DNA of 64,000 nucleotides from Pandoraea fibrosis (GCF_000807775.2 NZ_CP047385.1:2976001-3040000); one strand, 5' to 3'. Shown: positions 27,814-37,924, counted from the first letter of the stretch. Notes: generated by a model from the sequence alone, not told the origin. Program-made: numbers and translations.

Positions 27814-30252
27814 ATGCAATTCTCTGAATCGTGGCTGCGTACCCTGGTCGACCCGGATTTGTCGACGGACGCGTTGGCGCACGCCCTGACGATGTCCGGG
27901 CTCGAAGTCGAGGAAACCGACCCGGTCGCCCCGCCGTTTGCGGGCGTGGTCGTGGCCAAGGTGCTCGAAGTCGCCCGTCATCCGGACGCTGACCGTCTGA
28001 ACGTCTGTCAGGTCGACGCCGGCACTGGCGAGACGCTCACCATCGTGTGCGGTGCACCGAACGTGGCGCCGGGCATCAAGGTGCCTTGCGCGACCGTGGG
28101 CGCCGCCTTGCCTCCGGCCGAAGCCGGTGGTGCGCCGTTCCAGATCAAGATCGGCAAGCTGCGCGGTGTGCAGAGTTTCGGCATGCTGTGTTCTGCACGT
28201 GAGCTGAAGCTCTCGGAAGACCACGCCGGTTTGATGATCCTGCCGGACGATGCGCCCGTCGGCATGAATATCCGCGAGTATCTCGATCTGGACGACACGG
28301 TATTCGTCGTCAAGCTCACCCCGAACAAGGCCGATTGCCTGTCGCTGCTCGGTATCGCTCGCGAAGTCGCCGCGATTACCGGCGCGCCGCTCAAGGATCT
28401 GCCGGGGCAGGGGGCTCAGGCGGCAACGATCGCCGACACGCTGCCGGTGCGCATCAGTTCGCCGGAAGGCTGTGGACGTTTCGGTGGCCGCATCATTCGG
28501 AATGTGAACGCTGCCGCGCCGTCGCCGCGCTGGATGGTGGAGCGCCTCGAGCGAGCCGGTCAGCGCAGCATTTCCGCACTCGTCGATATCACCAACTACG
28601 TGATGCTCGAGCTCGGTCAGCCGTTGCACGTCTATGACCTGAACCGTCTGCAAGGCGGTATCGATGTGCGCTTTGGCCGCGCGGGCGAGACGCTCAAGTT
28701 GCTCAACGAACAGACCGTGACGCTCGACGAGAGCGTGCTCGCGATTACCGATGCCAGCGGCCCGATCGGTCTGGCCGGCATCATGGGCGGCGACTCGACC
28801 AAGGCGGGGCTGGAAACACAGAACATCTTCCTCGAAGGTGCGTTCTTCTTCCCGCAGGCGATTCAGGGCCGTGCGCGAAAGTACAACTTCACCAGCGATG
28901 CGTCGCACCGTTTCGAGCGCGGCGTCGACTTCGCCGGAAACGTGCGTGCCCTTGAGCGCGCCACGCAACTCGTGCTCGAGATCTGCGGCGGCCAGGCGGG
29001 TCCGCTGGAAGATCACGTCGCGAAGTTGCCGGAGCGCCAGCCGGTGAAGATGCGCGTCGCACGTGCGATCAAGATTCTGGGTGTACCGGTTTCCGAGCAG
29101 GAGATGAGCGCTATCTTCACGCGTCTCGGTCTGCCGTTCACCCTGCAAGACGGCGTGTTCGAAGTCACGCCGCCGTCGTATCGCTTCGACATCGAGATCG
29201 AAGAAGATCTGATCGAAGAAATTGCCCGCATTTACGGTTTCGATCGTATTCCTGCCAATCCGCCGGTTGCCGCAAGCGCCATGCGCCCGACGCAGGAAGG
29301 CCGCCGGTCGCAGCACGCCGTGCGCCATGCCGTGGCGGCGCGCGATTACCATGAGACGGTCGGCTTCAGCTTCGTCGATGTCGAGTGGGAGGCGGACTTT
29401 GCCGGTAACGACAACCCGATCAAGCTGCTCAATCCGATCGCCAGCCACCTTGCCGTGATGCGCTCGACGCTCATCGGCAGCCTGATTGCGGCCACCCGTT
29501 ACAACCTGAATCGCAAGGCATCGCGCGTTCGCGTGTTCGAAATTGGTCGTACCTACCATCGCGACAACACGGTGGCTTCGGGCGAACTGAGCGTCGGTGG
29601 TTATCGCCAGCCGTTGACCGTGGCGGCGCTGGCTTACGGTCCGGTGTTCGAGGAGCAGTGGGGGGCTACTACGCGTCAGGTCGACTTCTTCGATGTGAAG
29701 GGGGATCTGGAAGCGCTGTTGGCGCCGCGCACGGCACGCTTCGTGAAGGCCGAACACCCGGCGCTGCATCCGGGACGCAGCGCGGCCATCGAAGTCGACG
29801 GCAAGCGTGTGGGCTTCATTGGCGAGTTGCACCCGCGTTGGCAGCAAAAGTACGATCTGCCGCACGCACCGGTGCTGTTCGAGATCGAGGCAGAGGCACT
29901 CTTCGTGCGCGACGTCGCGAGCTACGAGGACATCTCGAAGTTCCCGCCGGTCACACGCGATATCGCCCTCGTGGTCGATCAGGCGCAGCCGGTACAAGGG
30001 CTGATCGATGCCATGCTGGCCGCCCGCGATGAAGACCCGGCGTGCAGCGTGGTGCAGTCGGTACGGTTGTTCGACGAGTTCCGGCCGAAGGCTGGCACGG
30101 CATCGGGCTCGCTTGGCGCGCAGGACAAAAGCGTGGCGTTTCGTGTTACTCTGCAAGACCCCTCGGGTACGTTGCAGGACGAGACGGTCCAGGGCGCCAT
30201 TAACGCACTGGTACAACGGGTAGAAGGGTTCGGCGCACGTTTGCGCGCCTGA
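27814..30252 (+). CDS. pheT: Phenylalanyl-tRNA synthetase beta subunit
   Basis: An 812-residue beta subunit. It starts [16 protein letters not shown], with an EMAP/OB tRNA-binding domain at about 40-150 ([24 protein letters not shown]), the B3/B4 editing domain, B5, the inactive catalytic-like domain and the C-terminal FDX-ACB anticodon domain ([16 protein letters not shown]...). Follows pheS by 85 bp. Confidence 0.97.
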   Translation: MQFSESWLRTLVDPDLSTDALAHALTMSGLEVEETDPVAPPFAGVVVAKVLEVARHPDADRLNVCQVDAGTGETLTIVCGAPNVAPGIKVPCATVGAALPPAEAGGAPFQIKIGKLRGVQSFGMLCSARELKLSEDHAGLMILPDDAPVGMNIREYLDLDDTVFVVKLTPNKADCLSLLGIAREVAAITGAPLKDLPGQGAQAATIADTLPVRISSPEGCGRFGGRIIRNVNAAAPSPRWMVERLERAGQRSISALVDITNYVMLELGQPLHVYDLNRLQGGIDVRFGRAGETLKLLNEQTVTLDESVLAITDASGPIGLAGIMGGDSTKAGLETQNIFLEGAFFFPQAIQGRARKYNFTSDASHRFERGVDFAGNVRALERATQLVLEICGGQAGPLEDHVAKLPERQPVKMRVARAIKILGVPVSEQEMSAIFTRLGLPFTLQDGVFEVTPPSYRFDIEIEEDLIEEIARIYGFDRIPANPPVAASAMRPTQEGRRSQHAVRHAVAARDYHETVGFSFVDVEWEADFAGNDNPIKLLNPIASHLAVMRSTLIGSLIAATRYNLNRKASRVRVFEIGRTYHRDNTVASGELSVGGYRQPLTVAALAYGPVFEEQWGATTRQVDFFDVKGDLEALLAPRTARFVKAEHPALHPGRSAAIEVDGKRVGFIGELHPRWQQKYDLPHAPVLFEIEAEALFVRDVASYEDISKFPPVTRDIALVVDQAQPVQGLIDAMLAARDEDPACSVVQSVRLFDEFRPKAGTASGSLGAQDKSVAFRVTLQDPSGTLQDETVQGAINALVQRVEGFGARLRA

Positions 30253-30315
30253 AACTCACTAAAAGATCCGGTTGCGAGTTGGTCATCGCACTGTCATCGC
30301 CATCGCGTGGGACGT

Positions 30316-30708
30316 ATGAACGAAATGAATCCTGGTGAATTTGAAGCCATGCTTGCAGCGCAGCGTATCGCGCTGGGACGCAGCGAAGTGAACGAGGTCT
30401 CGACCGAAGCGCCGACGCTGACCAAGGCCGAACTGGCCGAGTTGCTGTTCGAGCACGTTGGTCTGAACAAGCGCGAAGCGAAGGATATGGTCGAGGCATT
30501 CTTCGAATCGATCCGCGACGCGCTTGAGTCGGGCGACAGCGTCAAGCTGTCCGGCTTCGGCAACTTCCAGTTACGCGATAAGCCGCAACGACCAGGGCGT
30601 AATCCGAAGACCGGCGAGGCGATTCCGATTGCCGCACGTCGCGTCGTCACCTTCCACGCCAGCCAGAAGTTCAAGTCGATCGTTGAGTCTGGCGCAGTGA
30701 GCAAGTAA
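30316..30708 (+). CDS. ihfA: Integration host factor alpha subunit
   Basis: A 130-residue protein: a 35-residue N-terminal extension, then the HU/IHF fold ([36 protein letters not shown]), the beta-arm [14 protein letters not shown] whose proline intercalates into DNA, and [15 protein letters not shown]. The extension is common in Burkholderiales and absent from E. coli IhfA. I chose the ATG at 30316; a GTG at 30307 would add three residues. It follows pheT as in many proteobacteria. Confidence 0.94.
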   Translation: MNEMNPGEFEAMLAAQRIALGRSEVNEVSTEAPTLTKAELAELLFEHVGLNKREAKDMVEAFFESIRDALESGDSVKLSGFGNFQLRDKPQRPGRNPKTGEAIPIAARRVVTFHASQKFKSIVESGAVSK

Positions 30709-30712
30709 ATCC

Positions 30713-30746
30713 CGGCCGCCGCATTCTGTGGCGGCCGCTGGTTTTT
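30713..30746 (+). terminator. Intrinsic terminator after ihfA
   Basis: Stem CGGCCGCC (30713-30720) with GGCGGCCG (30730-30737), then CTGG and five T residues, placed 5 bp after the ihfA stop and 42 bp before the merR-type gene. Confidence 0.75.
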
Positions 30747-30787
30747 CGTCCGCAATCTAACCGTCGTCCGACTCCGCTAACGCCGCG

Positions 30788-31180
30788 ATGGATCACGTTG
30801 CCTTGCCGCCGATTCCCGCCAAGCGTTACTTCACCATCGGTGAAGTGAGCGAACTGTGTGGCGTCAAGCCGCACGTCCTGCGCTATTGGGAGCAGGAGTT
30901 CACGCAACTCCGCCCAGTCAAACGGCGCGGTAACCGGCGGTACTACCAACATCATGAAGTCCTGCTGATCCGGCGTATCCGGGAGTTGCTCTATGAGCAG
31001 GGCTTCACCATCAATGGCGCGCGTAACCGCCTCGAAGCCGACACGCCGCGTGGCGGTCGCGCCTCGGCGGGGGCTGCCGCAGAAGGTGGCGTGCCGCCAG
31101 CGGCCGAAGCCGACGCCGCGCTCGACGTCGGCGACTTGCGCCGCCGTCTCGAATCTCTCCTCGATCTGCTCAAGTCCTGA
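30788..31180 (+). CDS. MerR-family transcriptional regulator
   Basis: A 130-residue regulator with an N-terminal MerR winged helix (YFTIGEVSELCGVKPHVLRYWEQEFTQLRPVKRRGNRRYYQHHEVLLIRRIRELLYEQG, about 15-73). A short alanine-rich linker and a C-terminal helix (DLRRRLESLLDLL) for dimerisation follow. It has no cysteines for metal binding. It belongs to the small MerR group that follows ihfA throughout the beta- and gammaproteobacteria; its targets are unknown. Confidence 0.9.
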   Translation: MDHVALPPIPAKRYFTIGEVSELCGVKPHVLRYWEQEFTQLRPVKRRGNRRYYQHHEVLLIRRIRELLYEQGFTINGARNRLEADTPRGGRASAGAAAEGGVPPAAEADAALDVGDLRRRLESLLDLLKS

Positions 31181-31555
31181 GTCACCGGTCGCGTCGATGT
31201 CCGACGCGTTCGCTTTTTCGCTATCGAATCGCCACGGTCACCCCTATCCAGGGCGAAGGGGGCACGTCATTTGACCGGGCCACCCTACCTCGGGATTCTC
31301 CTAATGCGGGGGCGGCCGAATTGTCCGTAATCCGAGATATGGCTCGGCTAGGGCAGGGAGGTGCTCGTCTGGCATGATGAGCGGCATACATTCCCCGATT
31401 GAGGCGACGTCAGACGACTTCCGGGGGCGCTTCGATTGCCTTACACTTGCCGGAAACGATGGCGTCCGTTAGCGATGCCCCTTGGATCCTATTGACGATC
31501 AGGCCAACACCGACCTTCTTGCGCGGGGGCGCAAAGGCTGAAAGGATCTCGACCT
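31181..31555. other. Intergenic region, merR-type gene / GGDEF-EAL gene
   Basis: 375 bp without a supported gene. No tRNA cloverleaf is visible, although a tRNA-Pro follows this MerR gene in some relatives as far as I recall. Short frames here continue as shadows into the next gene. The GGDEF-EAL ribosome-binding site AAAGGA is at 31541-31546. Confidence 0.5.
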
Positions 31556-33826
31556 ATGGCGGAACCGAGCACGACGGGAGCGCGGCGCTGGCGTTGGGCG
31601 ACGTCTTATCGTTCAATCGTCGCGATTCTGATTTTCGGTTTCCTGATTCTGGTCCTCGTCTGGACCGCTGTGCTTTGGCGCATCGCCATCGAGCACAAAG
31701 CCATTCTGCGCGACACGGCAGCTTCTGCATCCACCGTCGCCACCGCACTCGAGCAGCAGACGCTGCGCGCCATCCGTCAGGTCGATCAAATCGCGCGTTT
31801 TGTGAAGTATGAGTACGAGCGGCGGCGCGGCGATTTCGAGCTGACGCGCACGCTGACCGAAGGCATCGTCACGGATCGCTTCATGGTGTTGGTCAGCGTG
31901 GCGGATGCGAAGGGGGATGTCATCGCCGCGACGATGCCCGGTGCTGCCGGCGTGAACATCGCTGACCGGGAGCACTTCCGGGTGCATCTGGACAATGCGA
32001 GTGACGGCCTGTTCATCAGCCATCCCGTGTTCGGGCGGGTCTCGCACAAGTGGGTCCTCCAGTTCAGCCGGCGACTGAATACTCCCGACGGTAGTTTCGC
32101 GGGCGTGGTCGTCGTATCGCAGGAACCGAGTTACTTCACGACCGACTTCTACACGAACGCCGTGCTGGGCCAGTACGGCCAGATCGCCGTGATCGCCGAC
32201 GACGGCGCACTCCTCGCACGCAGTACCGGTGCCAGCGTTGCCATCACCGGCACGGGAGAGTTGCCGCCGTTCGCGGCCGAGCAGCGGAATTCCGGTGTCC
32301 ATCGCGATCCCATCGATGGTGTCGAGCGCATCGTGGCGTACCGCCATTTGCGTGACTACCCGCTGGCAGTGCAGGTCGGTTTGTCGATGGATGAGGAGCT
32401 GGCCGAGTATCGCCACGTCGAGCGCGTGTATCTGACGATGGCGACCTTCGTGTCGGTGGCGCTCGTGGTGTTTTTCGCGCTCATTGCCTATCTGATGCAG
32501 CGGCTTATCGGTCGCGACCAGCAACTGACGCGTCTGATCTCCTACGACGCGCTGACCGGACTTCCCAACCGCTATGCCCTGATGGAATCGCTGCGACGGG
32601 CCTTGGCCGATCCCGATCAGGTTGGCAAAGTTGCGTTGCTGCACATCGATCTCGACAACTTCAAGAGCGTGAACGACACGTTGGGCCACGCGCAGGGCGA
32701 CGAGATCATTCGGCAGGTGGCCGAGCGGTTTGCACCGCGCATGCCGCCGGGGGCGATGCTGTCGCGTTTCGCGGGCGACGAGTTCATGGTGCTGCTCGAA
32801 GGCGACAGCGCGCCGTCGCAAGCCGAGCCACTGGGCGAGACCCTGCTCGCTGCGCTCAAGGCGCCGATGGTGGCAGACGGCACGTCGTTTGCGCTGCACG
32901 CGAGTATCGGTGTGACGTTCTGGTCGAAGGCGGACGAGACCGAGGCGGATCTCATCAAGAAGGCGGATCTTGCGATGTACTCCGCGAAGGAAGCTGGCAA
33001 GAGCGTCGTCCGCGTCTATTCGCAGCAGATGACGTATCAGGCGCATCAGCTTGTCGTATGGGAACGGCAGATGGAGCAGGCGCTGGCCAACGGCGAGTTC
33101 TTTCTCGCTTACCAGCCCATCGTGGCGCTCGAGTCCGATTGTGTGCGCGGCGCGGAGGCGTTGATTCGCTGGCGCCACCCCGAGCGCGGCGTGCTGAGTG
33201 CGGGGGAGTTCATCCCGCTGGCGGAGACGACCGGGCAGATTGTCGCCATCGGCGAGTTCGTGTTGACGCAGGCATGCCGTCAACTCAAAGCCTGGCGAGG
33301 CACACCGATGGCGTCGCTGCGGCTTGCCGTGAATGTTTCGTCGGTGCAGTTCTGGCGCGGCGACATCGGTGAGCTGGTCGAGCGGCTCATGAAGGAATAC
33401 GAGATTGAGCCGAACCGTCTCGAACTCGAAATTACCGAGTCGGTGATGGTCAAGAATCCGGCGCTCGTGGAAATGAAGATCGAGCAATTCAAGCGCGTGG
33501 GTGTGCGTATTGCGCTCGACGATTTCGGTACCGGTTATTCGTCGTTGTCCTATCTGACGCGTTTTCCAGTCGACACGCTCAAGGTCGATCGTTCGTTCGT
33601 GGAGTCGATTCCCGATTCGTCGCGATCGTGTCTCATGATTTCGAACATCGTCAATATTGCGCGCTCGTTGGGGATCGAATTGATTGTCGAGGGGGTGGAG
33701 AACGAACGGCAGCTCGATTGGCTACGTCATTTCGTGCCGTTGTGTGCTCAGGGTTATTTGTTTTCCCGGCCGGTGGAAATCGAACTGCTAGATTCGGTAA
33801 TCGCGCGTTTCGGTATTTGCCGATAA
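31556..33826 (+). CDS. Membrane GGDEF-EAL protein (c-di-GMP cyclase/phosphodiesterase) with Cache sensor
   Basis: 756 residues: membrane segment at about 20-42, a periplasmic double-Cache-like sensor (about 45-285), a second membrane segment (about 290-315), GGDEF domain (about 330-490) and EAL domain (about 505-745). The cyclase signature is FAGDEF, an allowed A for G, with no RxxD inhibitory site five residues upstream. The EAL domain keeps all catalytic residues: GAEALIRW, NVSSVQF, LEITES, DDFGTGYSS, LKVDRSF and EGVE. It should at least hydrolyse c-di-GMP; the balance of activities is unknown. Confidence 0.93.
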   Translation: MAEPSTTGARRWRWATSYRSIVAILIFGFLILVLVWTAVLWRIAIEHKAILRDTAASASTVATALEQQTLRAIRQVDQIARFVKYEYERRRGDFELTRTLTEGIVTDRFMVLVSVADAKGDVIAATMPGAAGVNIADREHFRVHLDNASDGLFISHPVFGRVSHKWVLQFSRRLNTPDGSFAGVVVVSQEPSYFTTDFYTNAVLGQYGQIAVIADDGALLARSTGASVAITGTGELPPFAAEQRNSGVHRDPIDGVERIVAYRHLRDYPLAVQVGLSMDEELAEYRHVERVYLTMATFVSVALVVFFALIAYLMQRLIGRDQQLTRLISYDALTGLPNRYALMESLRRALADPDQVGKVALLHIDLDNFKSVNDTLGHAQGDEIIRQVAERFAPRMPPGAMLSRFAGDEFMVLLEGDSAPSQAEPLGETLLAALKAPMVADGTSFALHASIGVTFWSKADETEADLIKKADLAMYSAKEAGKSVVRVYSQQMTYQAHQLVVWERQMEQALANGEFFLAYQPIVALESDCVRGAEALIRWRHPERGVLSAGEFIPLAETTGQIVAIGEFVLTQACRQLKAWRGTPMASLRLAVNVSSVQFWRGDIGELVERLMKEYEIEPNRLELEITESVMVKNPALVEMKIEQFKRVGVRIALDDFGTGYSSLSYLTRFPVDTLKVDRSFVESIPDSSRSCLMISNIVNIARSLGIELIVEGVENERQLDWLRHFVPLCAQGYLFSRPVEIELLDSVIARFGICR

Positions 33827-34287
33827 AGCGGTGATAAACGAAAAGAAGACATTCTGCTAGTTAATAGATTAAATAGGCATTCGTAATAAATCGAACGCAT
33901 GCCGTTTTTTCGTACGGATTCATCGTCGGAGTGCTATAGAATTAACGGGTTTTCGCGATGATGCCAAGCGATGTGTGTGGATGGCTGCGAGCCGTTGCCA
34001 GCGGTGCTTGAAAGCGAGGATGGCAGGTTGTCAACAGCTTGCAATTGTCGGGGTGGACAATGCAGGGTGATCAGGGTCCGAAGGCGCGGGGCGCGACATG
34101 CCGGGGATCGGGAACGAGGAAAAGAGTTTGACGCGCAGACCAGAATTGGCGGGAATTCGCCGGCACGATGGATGCCAGTTGCGACCAGAGCTTCTGTCCG
34201 GGGAAAAGACAGAACGCGACTCGAATGAGGCGGATACTTTGCCAACGTAAGAAATGAAAAATATTAGAACGAGCGTTTGATTTTCGG
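33827..34287. other. AT-rich intergenic region upstream of a GGDEF gene
   Basis: 461 bp with no supported gene. The first about 120 bp (33840-33960) are clearly richer in A+T than the surroundings, including GTTAATAGATTAAATAGG. This suggests a promoter or nucleoid-protein region, or foreign DNA. Two short overlapping frames in the right half (33934-34245 minus, 33971-34228 plus) lack coding character. Confidence 0.5.
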
Positions 34288-35871
34288 ATGAGGATAAGGC
34301 ATTGGCTTTATGCCGCCTGTATCTCGGTCGGCGTGCTGGTCGCCTGCTGGGTTGCGGCGGACAGGACTGCCACGTCGCTGGTCGGCGACAAGCTTGCACA
34401 GAGTGTCGACGCCGGGCAAACGGTGGCCGACCGGGTGGCCGACGGCATGATTCACGCGATCAATACGGATCTGGCGATGGTGCGGGCCATCCCCTCCACG
34501 TTGGCCGAGGTGGACCTGCTGCGCGACGTCCTGCGTCCGGAGAGCGGCGGCACGGCTCAGGCAGAGGTCGTGGATCGTGCCAATGAGTTTCTACGTGGGG
34601 CGCAGGGGTATTTCGGCGTCGACCGCGTATGGGTGATCGACACCCGCGGCGTGTGTGTTGCCGCAAGCAACTTCCGCGACGCACCGTCGCCCATCGGCCA
34701 GTCGGTCGCCGACAAGCCCTACGTCACCAATGCCTTGTTGGGCGCGCGTTTCGAGAGTTACGCGGCCGGTTGGGAGCATCAGGCGCCCGGCCTTTATTTC
34801 AGTGCCCCGGTATATCGTGAAGGCGCGCTGATCGGTGTCGTGATGACCAAGATCGGGCTCACACGCCTGCGTCATTGGGTCGGCAGCGGCGAGTCGTTCG
34901 TCACCGACGGCAACGGCGTAGTCATCATGGCCAACGATCCGCGTTTCGAGAATCGCTTCATGCTGGACGGCAAGGTCGGGGCGCTGTCCGACGCGCAGCG
35001 TCAGGCGCTTTACCAGCGCAATGACTTCGCCCGCATGCCGATCACCCAGTTCAAGCGCGCGCCGGGCCGCTCTAACGCCTGGGTGCCGCAGGAATTGCTC
35101 GACCGGATGTCGGAGTTCGACGAGTTCCGCAAACCGTTTGTCATCACCTCGCGGCCAAGCTCAAGCAACGATCTGATCGTCTATGCCGTGGAGCAGGTCG
35201 ACGCCTGGGAAGCGCTCACGCGAGAGCACGCCAAAGACTTTGCCTTGTGTTTCCTGCTGTATCTGGGGGGTGTCGTCATCGTGATGCTTGCCGGCTGGAC
35301 GTACTGGCGCGAGCGTGTGCAGCATCGCGAGACACGTCAGTCGAACGAAGAACTGCGTGCGGTGAACAATCAACTGGCGTTCGAAGCCAGTTACGACGAA
35401 TTGACGGGGAGCCTCACGCGTCGTTATTTCTTCCATCGCTTCGACCAGTTGCTGGAAGCCGCACAACGCAAGAATGAGCCGATGAGCCTCATCGTGGCCG
35501 ATCTCGATCACTTCAAGTCGATTAACGACACGTATGGGCATGCCATCGGCGATCAGGTGCTGTGCCGTTTCGTGCTCGTGTGTTCGTCGACGTTGCGGGG
35601 CGATGATCTGATCGGCCGTATCGGAGGCGAGGAGTTCGCGATTCTGCTGCCGGGGGCAAGCGAGCGCGATGCGCTGCGAGTGGCGGATCGTATCCGTGAG
35701 CGTTGCAAGCGTGAATCGCTCGAAGGCAGCGAACCGCCGCTGCGCTTCTCGGCGAGTTTCGGCATCACGGAATGGCAGGATGAAGATTCCCCGATGAACA
35801 TGGTCGAGCGCGCCGATATGGCCTTGTACCGCGCCAAGCGCGCCGGTCGTGACCGCTGCTGGGTGTTCTGA
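34288..35871 (+). CDS. Membrane diguanylate cyclase with Cache sensor
   Basis: 527 residues: membrane segment at about 5-25, periplasmic Cache domain (about 35-310; DRVWVIDTRGVCVAASNF, SYAAGWEHQAPGLYFSAPVYREG), membrane segment (about 322-342), coiled linker and GGDEF domain (about 365-527). The active site is GRIGGEEFAILLP, with an RGDD inhibitory I-site just upstream, so it is a feedback-regulated diguanylate cyclase. The start has only a weak ribosome-binding site. Confidence 0.93.
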   Translation: MRIRHWLYAACISVGVLVACWVAADRTATSLVGDKLAQSVDAGQTVADRVADGMIHAINTDLAMVRAIPSTLAEVDLLRDVLRPESGGTAQAEVVDRANEFLRGAQGYFGVDRVWVIDTRGVCVAASNFRDAPSPIGQSVADKPYVTNALLGARFESYAAGWEHQAPGLYFSAPVYREGALIGVVMTKIGLTRLRHWVGSGESFVTDGNGVVIMANDPRFENRFMLDGKVGALSDAQRQALYQRNDFARMPITQFKRAPGRSNAWVPQELLDRMSEFDEFRKPFVITSRPSSSNDLIVYAVEQVDAWEALTREHAKDFALCFLLYLGGVVIVMLAGWTYWRERVQHRETRQSNEELRAVNNQLAFEASYDELTGSLTRRYFFHRFDQLLEAAQRKNEPMSLIVADLDHFKSINDTYGHAIGDQVLCRFVLVCSSTLRGDDLIGRIGGEEFAILLPGASERDALRVADRIRERCKRESLEGSEPPLRFSASFGITEWQDEDSPMNMVERADMALYRAKRAGRDRCWVF

Positions 35872-36105
35872 TCGGCCCACCGGGCTAAGGCCCCGGCATT
35901 CGCCGGGGGCCGCCAATCTCACGATATTCCGTCGCCGTTACCAATGTCACGTTTGGTAACCAAAGAACGGGCACTCCATTCCGCATTTCACGGGAACTCA
36001 GCGGTCTAACGAGTCAGGCAGGCGCGGTAAAGATCGACGACATGCGGAGATCCGGTACCGATCGCGCTGCGCGAGACTCGAATAGCTCATGCGGGAGGTT
36101 TCATC

Positions 36106-36381
36106 GTGAAACGCATACTCATGCTGGCAGGCGGTGCCGCCGTCGCTGTGATGATGGCCGGTTGTGTGGCCGTGCCGTATGGCGCACCTGCCTACGGTGG
36201 CGGCTACTACGACAGTTATGGCTACGCCCCGGGATACGACGCCGGATACGCGGGGTACGCGCCCGGCTATGCGGTAGCCCCCGCGCCGGTGGTCACCTTC
36301 GGGGTATCCAGTGGCTACTACGGCGGCAGATACTACCGGGGATGGCATGGCCGTGGCCGCGGTTGGGGCTGGCATCACTAA
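36106..36381 (+). CDS. Small Gly/Tyr-rich lipoprotein
   Basis: A 91-residue protein. A type II signal peptide has the lipobox VMMAGC (Cys at about 20). A mature part rich in Gly, Tyr, Ala and Pro follows (PYGAPAYGGGYYDSYGYAPGYDAGYAGYAPGY), ending RGWHGRGRGWGWHH. The start is a GTG with GGGAGG seven bases upstream. It is a member of a loose group of proteobacterial YxPGY lipoproteins with no assigned role. The His/Gly-rich end could bind metal; that is speculation. Confidence 0.8.
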   Translation: MKRILMLAGGAAVAVMMAGCVAVPYGAPAYGGGYYDSYGYAPGYDAGYAGYAPGYAVAPAPVVTFGVSSGYYGGRYYRGWHGRGRGWGWHH

Positions 36382-36433
36382 TGCGACGCCGGTGGCTCAG
36401 GCTGCGGCGTCCGGCGCGTTGTGGTGGCCGGGC

Positions 36434-36628
36434 TCAGAACTCGGACAGCGCGAAATCTTCCTTCGAGACGTCGCATTCCGGGCAGCGCCAGTCCGTGGGG
36501 ACGTCGGCCCAGCGAGTGCCGGGGGCAAGGCCGTCATTGGGTGCGCCTTCGGCTTCGTGATAGATCCAGCCGCAGATCAGGCAGATCCAGCTCTTGAATT
36601 CGGTCGGGGTGTCCAGCGTGGTGGTCAT
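36434..36628 (-). CDS. Rubredoxin
   Basis: A 64-residue rubredoxin. The two knuckles CLICGWIY (about 16-23) and CPECDV (about 49-54) give the four cysteine ligands of a single Fe. The core contains EGAPNDGLAPGTRWADVPTDWRCPECDVSKEDF. A small cytosolic electron carrier, usually for an alkane or fatty-acid hydroxylase or for oxidative-stress enzymes, none of which is adjacent. Confidence 0.95.
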   Translation of the reverse strand: MTTTLDTPTEFKSWICLICGWIYHEAEGAPNDGLAPGTRWADVPTDWRCPECDVSKEDFALSEF

Positions 36629-36839
36629 GGTGTCGGGTCAACTGGGAAAACTTATGCGACCCGCATTGTAAGGCACGCGCATGGCGGCGCACCGCTCGCG
36701 GGCGATGCCTCGTACGCAAAGTTAATCCAGATCAATTTGAGGGGGAAGTCTGCGCGGGGTAGGCCGGGTGGCCACGACGGCGGGGGCAGCAGAGCCAACG
36801 TGGGAGCGCGCGCGCCGGTAACCACCGGCGCGAGAGCCA

Positions 36840-37157
36840 TTACCAGTGAATCTGGTTGAGGAAGATCGGCGCCATCTGCGCAAGCGAATTGAGCAGCGAC
36901 ATAGCGGTGTCGCGATGCGACACTTCCCGCCACAGCCGGCTTTCCTTGACCACGCGCTCGCGGTCTTCCGCCGTTTTCACCTCGGGCGAACGCAGCTCCT
37001 TGATCAGGTCGATGACGGACGCGCGATCGACGGTTTCCGTCACGGAGTGATGGGCGAGCAGATCGTCCAGATGCACACGCTCCGCTTCGGTAAGGGGCGT
37101 GTCGGCAGGCGAAGACTGGGTGGAAGGGGTAACGGACGGTTTGTCGGATTGGGTCAT
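36840..37157 (-). CDS. Hypothetical protein (105 residues)
   Basis: A 105-residue acidic soluble protein. A disordered N-terminus rich in Ser/Thr/Pro (about 1-22) is followed by a helical part, LTEAERVHLDDLLAHHSVTETVDRASVIDLIKELRSPEVKTAEDRERVVKESRLWREV. I do not recognise the family. A GGGAG stretch lies 10 bp before the start. No neighbour suggests a role. Confidence 0.6.
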   Translation of the reverse strand: MTQSDKPSVTPSTQSSPADTPLTEAERVHLDDLLAHHSVTETVDRASVIDLIKELRSPEVKTAEDRERVVKESRLWREVSHRDTAMSLLNSLAQMAPIFLNQIHW

Positions 37158-37594
37158 ACGAGACGTTCTCCCGAAGTCACTGAAAAGCGAAACAGCCGCT
37201 GAATGTCAGACCTTGCAAGGGTCTGAGGTCATGCATGGCGAGGTATCGCGTGACTCCATCATAGGCCGATTCGCTTGCGCTGCGAACCCTTACCCGAGCG
37301 CGGCGTCTCGCGATTTCGCGCAAACCGGCAGGTGATTTCCCGCCGGTTTTCCGCATGTCAAAGCCATGACATCTCCGCACAGAAGCGAGGCGAAACGTCA
37401 AGCGTAAAAAATTTATCCAAGGCTGATGCCGAAACGGGCAATCCTCTTGACAACGTGTGTTGGCGGGCGTTTCGACGGGGTGTCGCCGGGTTATCCAGTG
37501 GGTTATCCACAGAAGCTGTGGGTAACTCATCGAGTCAGGGGCTGCGGCGTAACGGTGCCGGTAGGTGTCAGCGCCGTGACCTGCCGATGAACCG
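37158..37594. other. Intergenic region with paired DnaA-box-like sites
   Basis: 437 bp without a supported gene. TTATCCACA at 37503-37511 equals the consensus DnaA box, and TGTGGGTAA at 37517-37525 is an inverted near-consensus box. A third, TTATCCAGT, is at 37491-37499, and an AT-rich patch with TTTATCCAA lies about 80 bp to the left. An inverted repeat TCAGACC/GGTCTGA at 37206-37226 lies near the left gene. Confidence 0.5.
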
Positions 37595-37924
37595 TCACCG
37601 GAACAGCGGGCGCAGCATCAGCAGCGCGAAGAAGAGCGCAACACCTACCGGCAACAGACCGGTGAAGAACGCGGGCCAGGGCATACGGCCCCGACGGCGT
37701 GCGCCGAACGATGAAATCAGGCCGGCACAAAGACACAGTACGCCAACGCCCCACGTAGGATGCGGACTCTTGAGCACCCACGCCGCAGCCGCCAACAATC
37801 CGACCCAGGCGAGCGGCATGGCGCCGGGCGGCGGCGGTGCGACCTTGACCGGTGCGGCTTTGGCGTGACGTGATTTGTCGGACGAAGTGGGCGAGTCGGG
37901 GGTGTTGGGCGTATTGGCTGGCAT
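37595..37924 (-). CDS. Small membrane protein, hypothetical
   Basis: A 109-residue protein. A polar N-terminus rich in Pro, Thr and Lys (about 1-35) is followed by two or three hydrophobic segments (PLAWVGLLAAAAWVL, GVGVLCLCAGLISSF and PAFFTGLLPVGVALFFALLML) with a basic RRRGRMPW loop. I do not recognise a family. The ATG at 37924 is preferred over a GTG 11 codons upstream. The gene is preserved against frequent shadow frames by its clear membrane pattern. Confidence 0.55.
   Translation of the reverse strand: MPANTPNTPDSPTSSDKSRHAKAAPVKVAPPPPGAMPLAWVGLLAAAAWVLKSPHPTWGVGVLCLCAGLISSFGARRRGRMPWPAFFTGLLPVGVALFFALLMLRPLFR

Noticed and set aside
27721..30216. 831-residue minus-strand frame across pheT
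   Set aside because: Antisense shadow of pheT, with Arg/His/Gln-rich composition typical of frame shadows.
31181..31400. Expected tRNA-Pro after the MerR gene
   Set aside because: I looked for a cloverleaf with a TGG anticodon and TTCGA T-loop and found none.
33934..34245. Short minus-strand frame in the intergenic region before a GGDEF gene
   Set aside because: Pro/Ser/Arg-rich with no ribosome-binding site, no family pattern and overlapped by an equally poor plus-strand frame.
35889..35914. GC-rich inverted repeat after a GGDEF gene
   Set aside because: Imperfect stem with no T run; not supported as an intrinsic terminator.
37158..37594. Replication origin at the DnaA-box pair
   Set aside because: No dnaA, dnaN or parAB genes nearby and too few boxes for an oriC; kept only as a DnaA-site observation.
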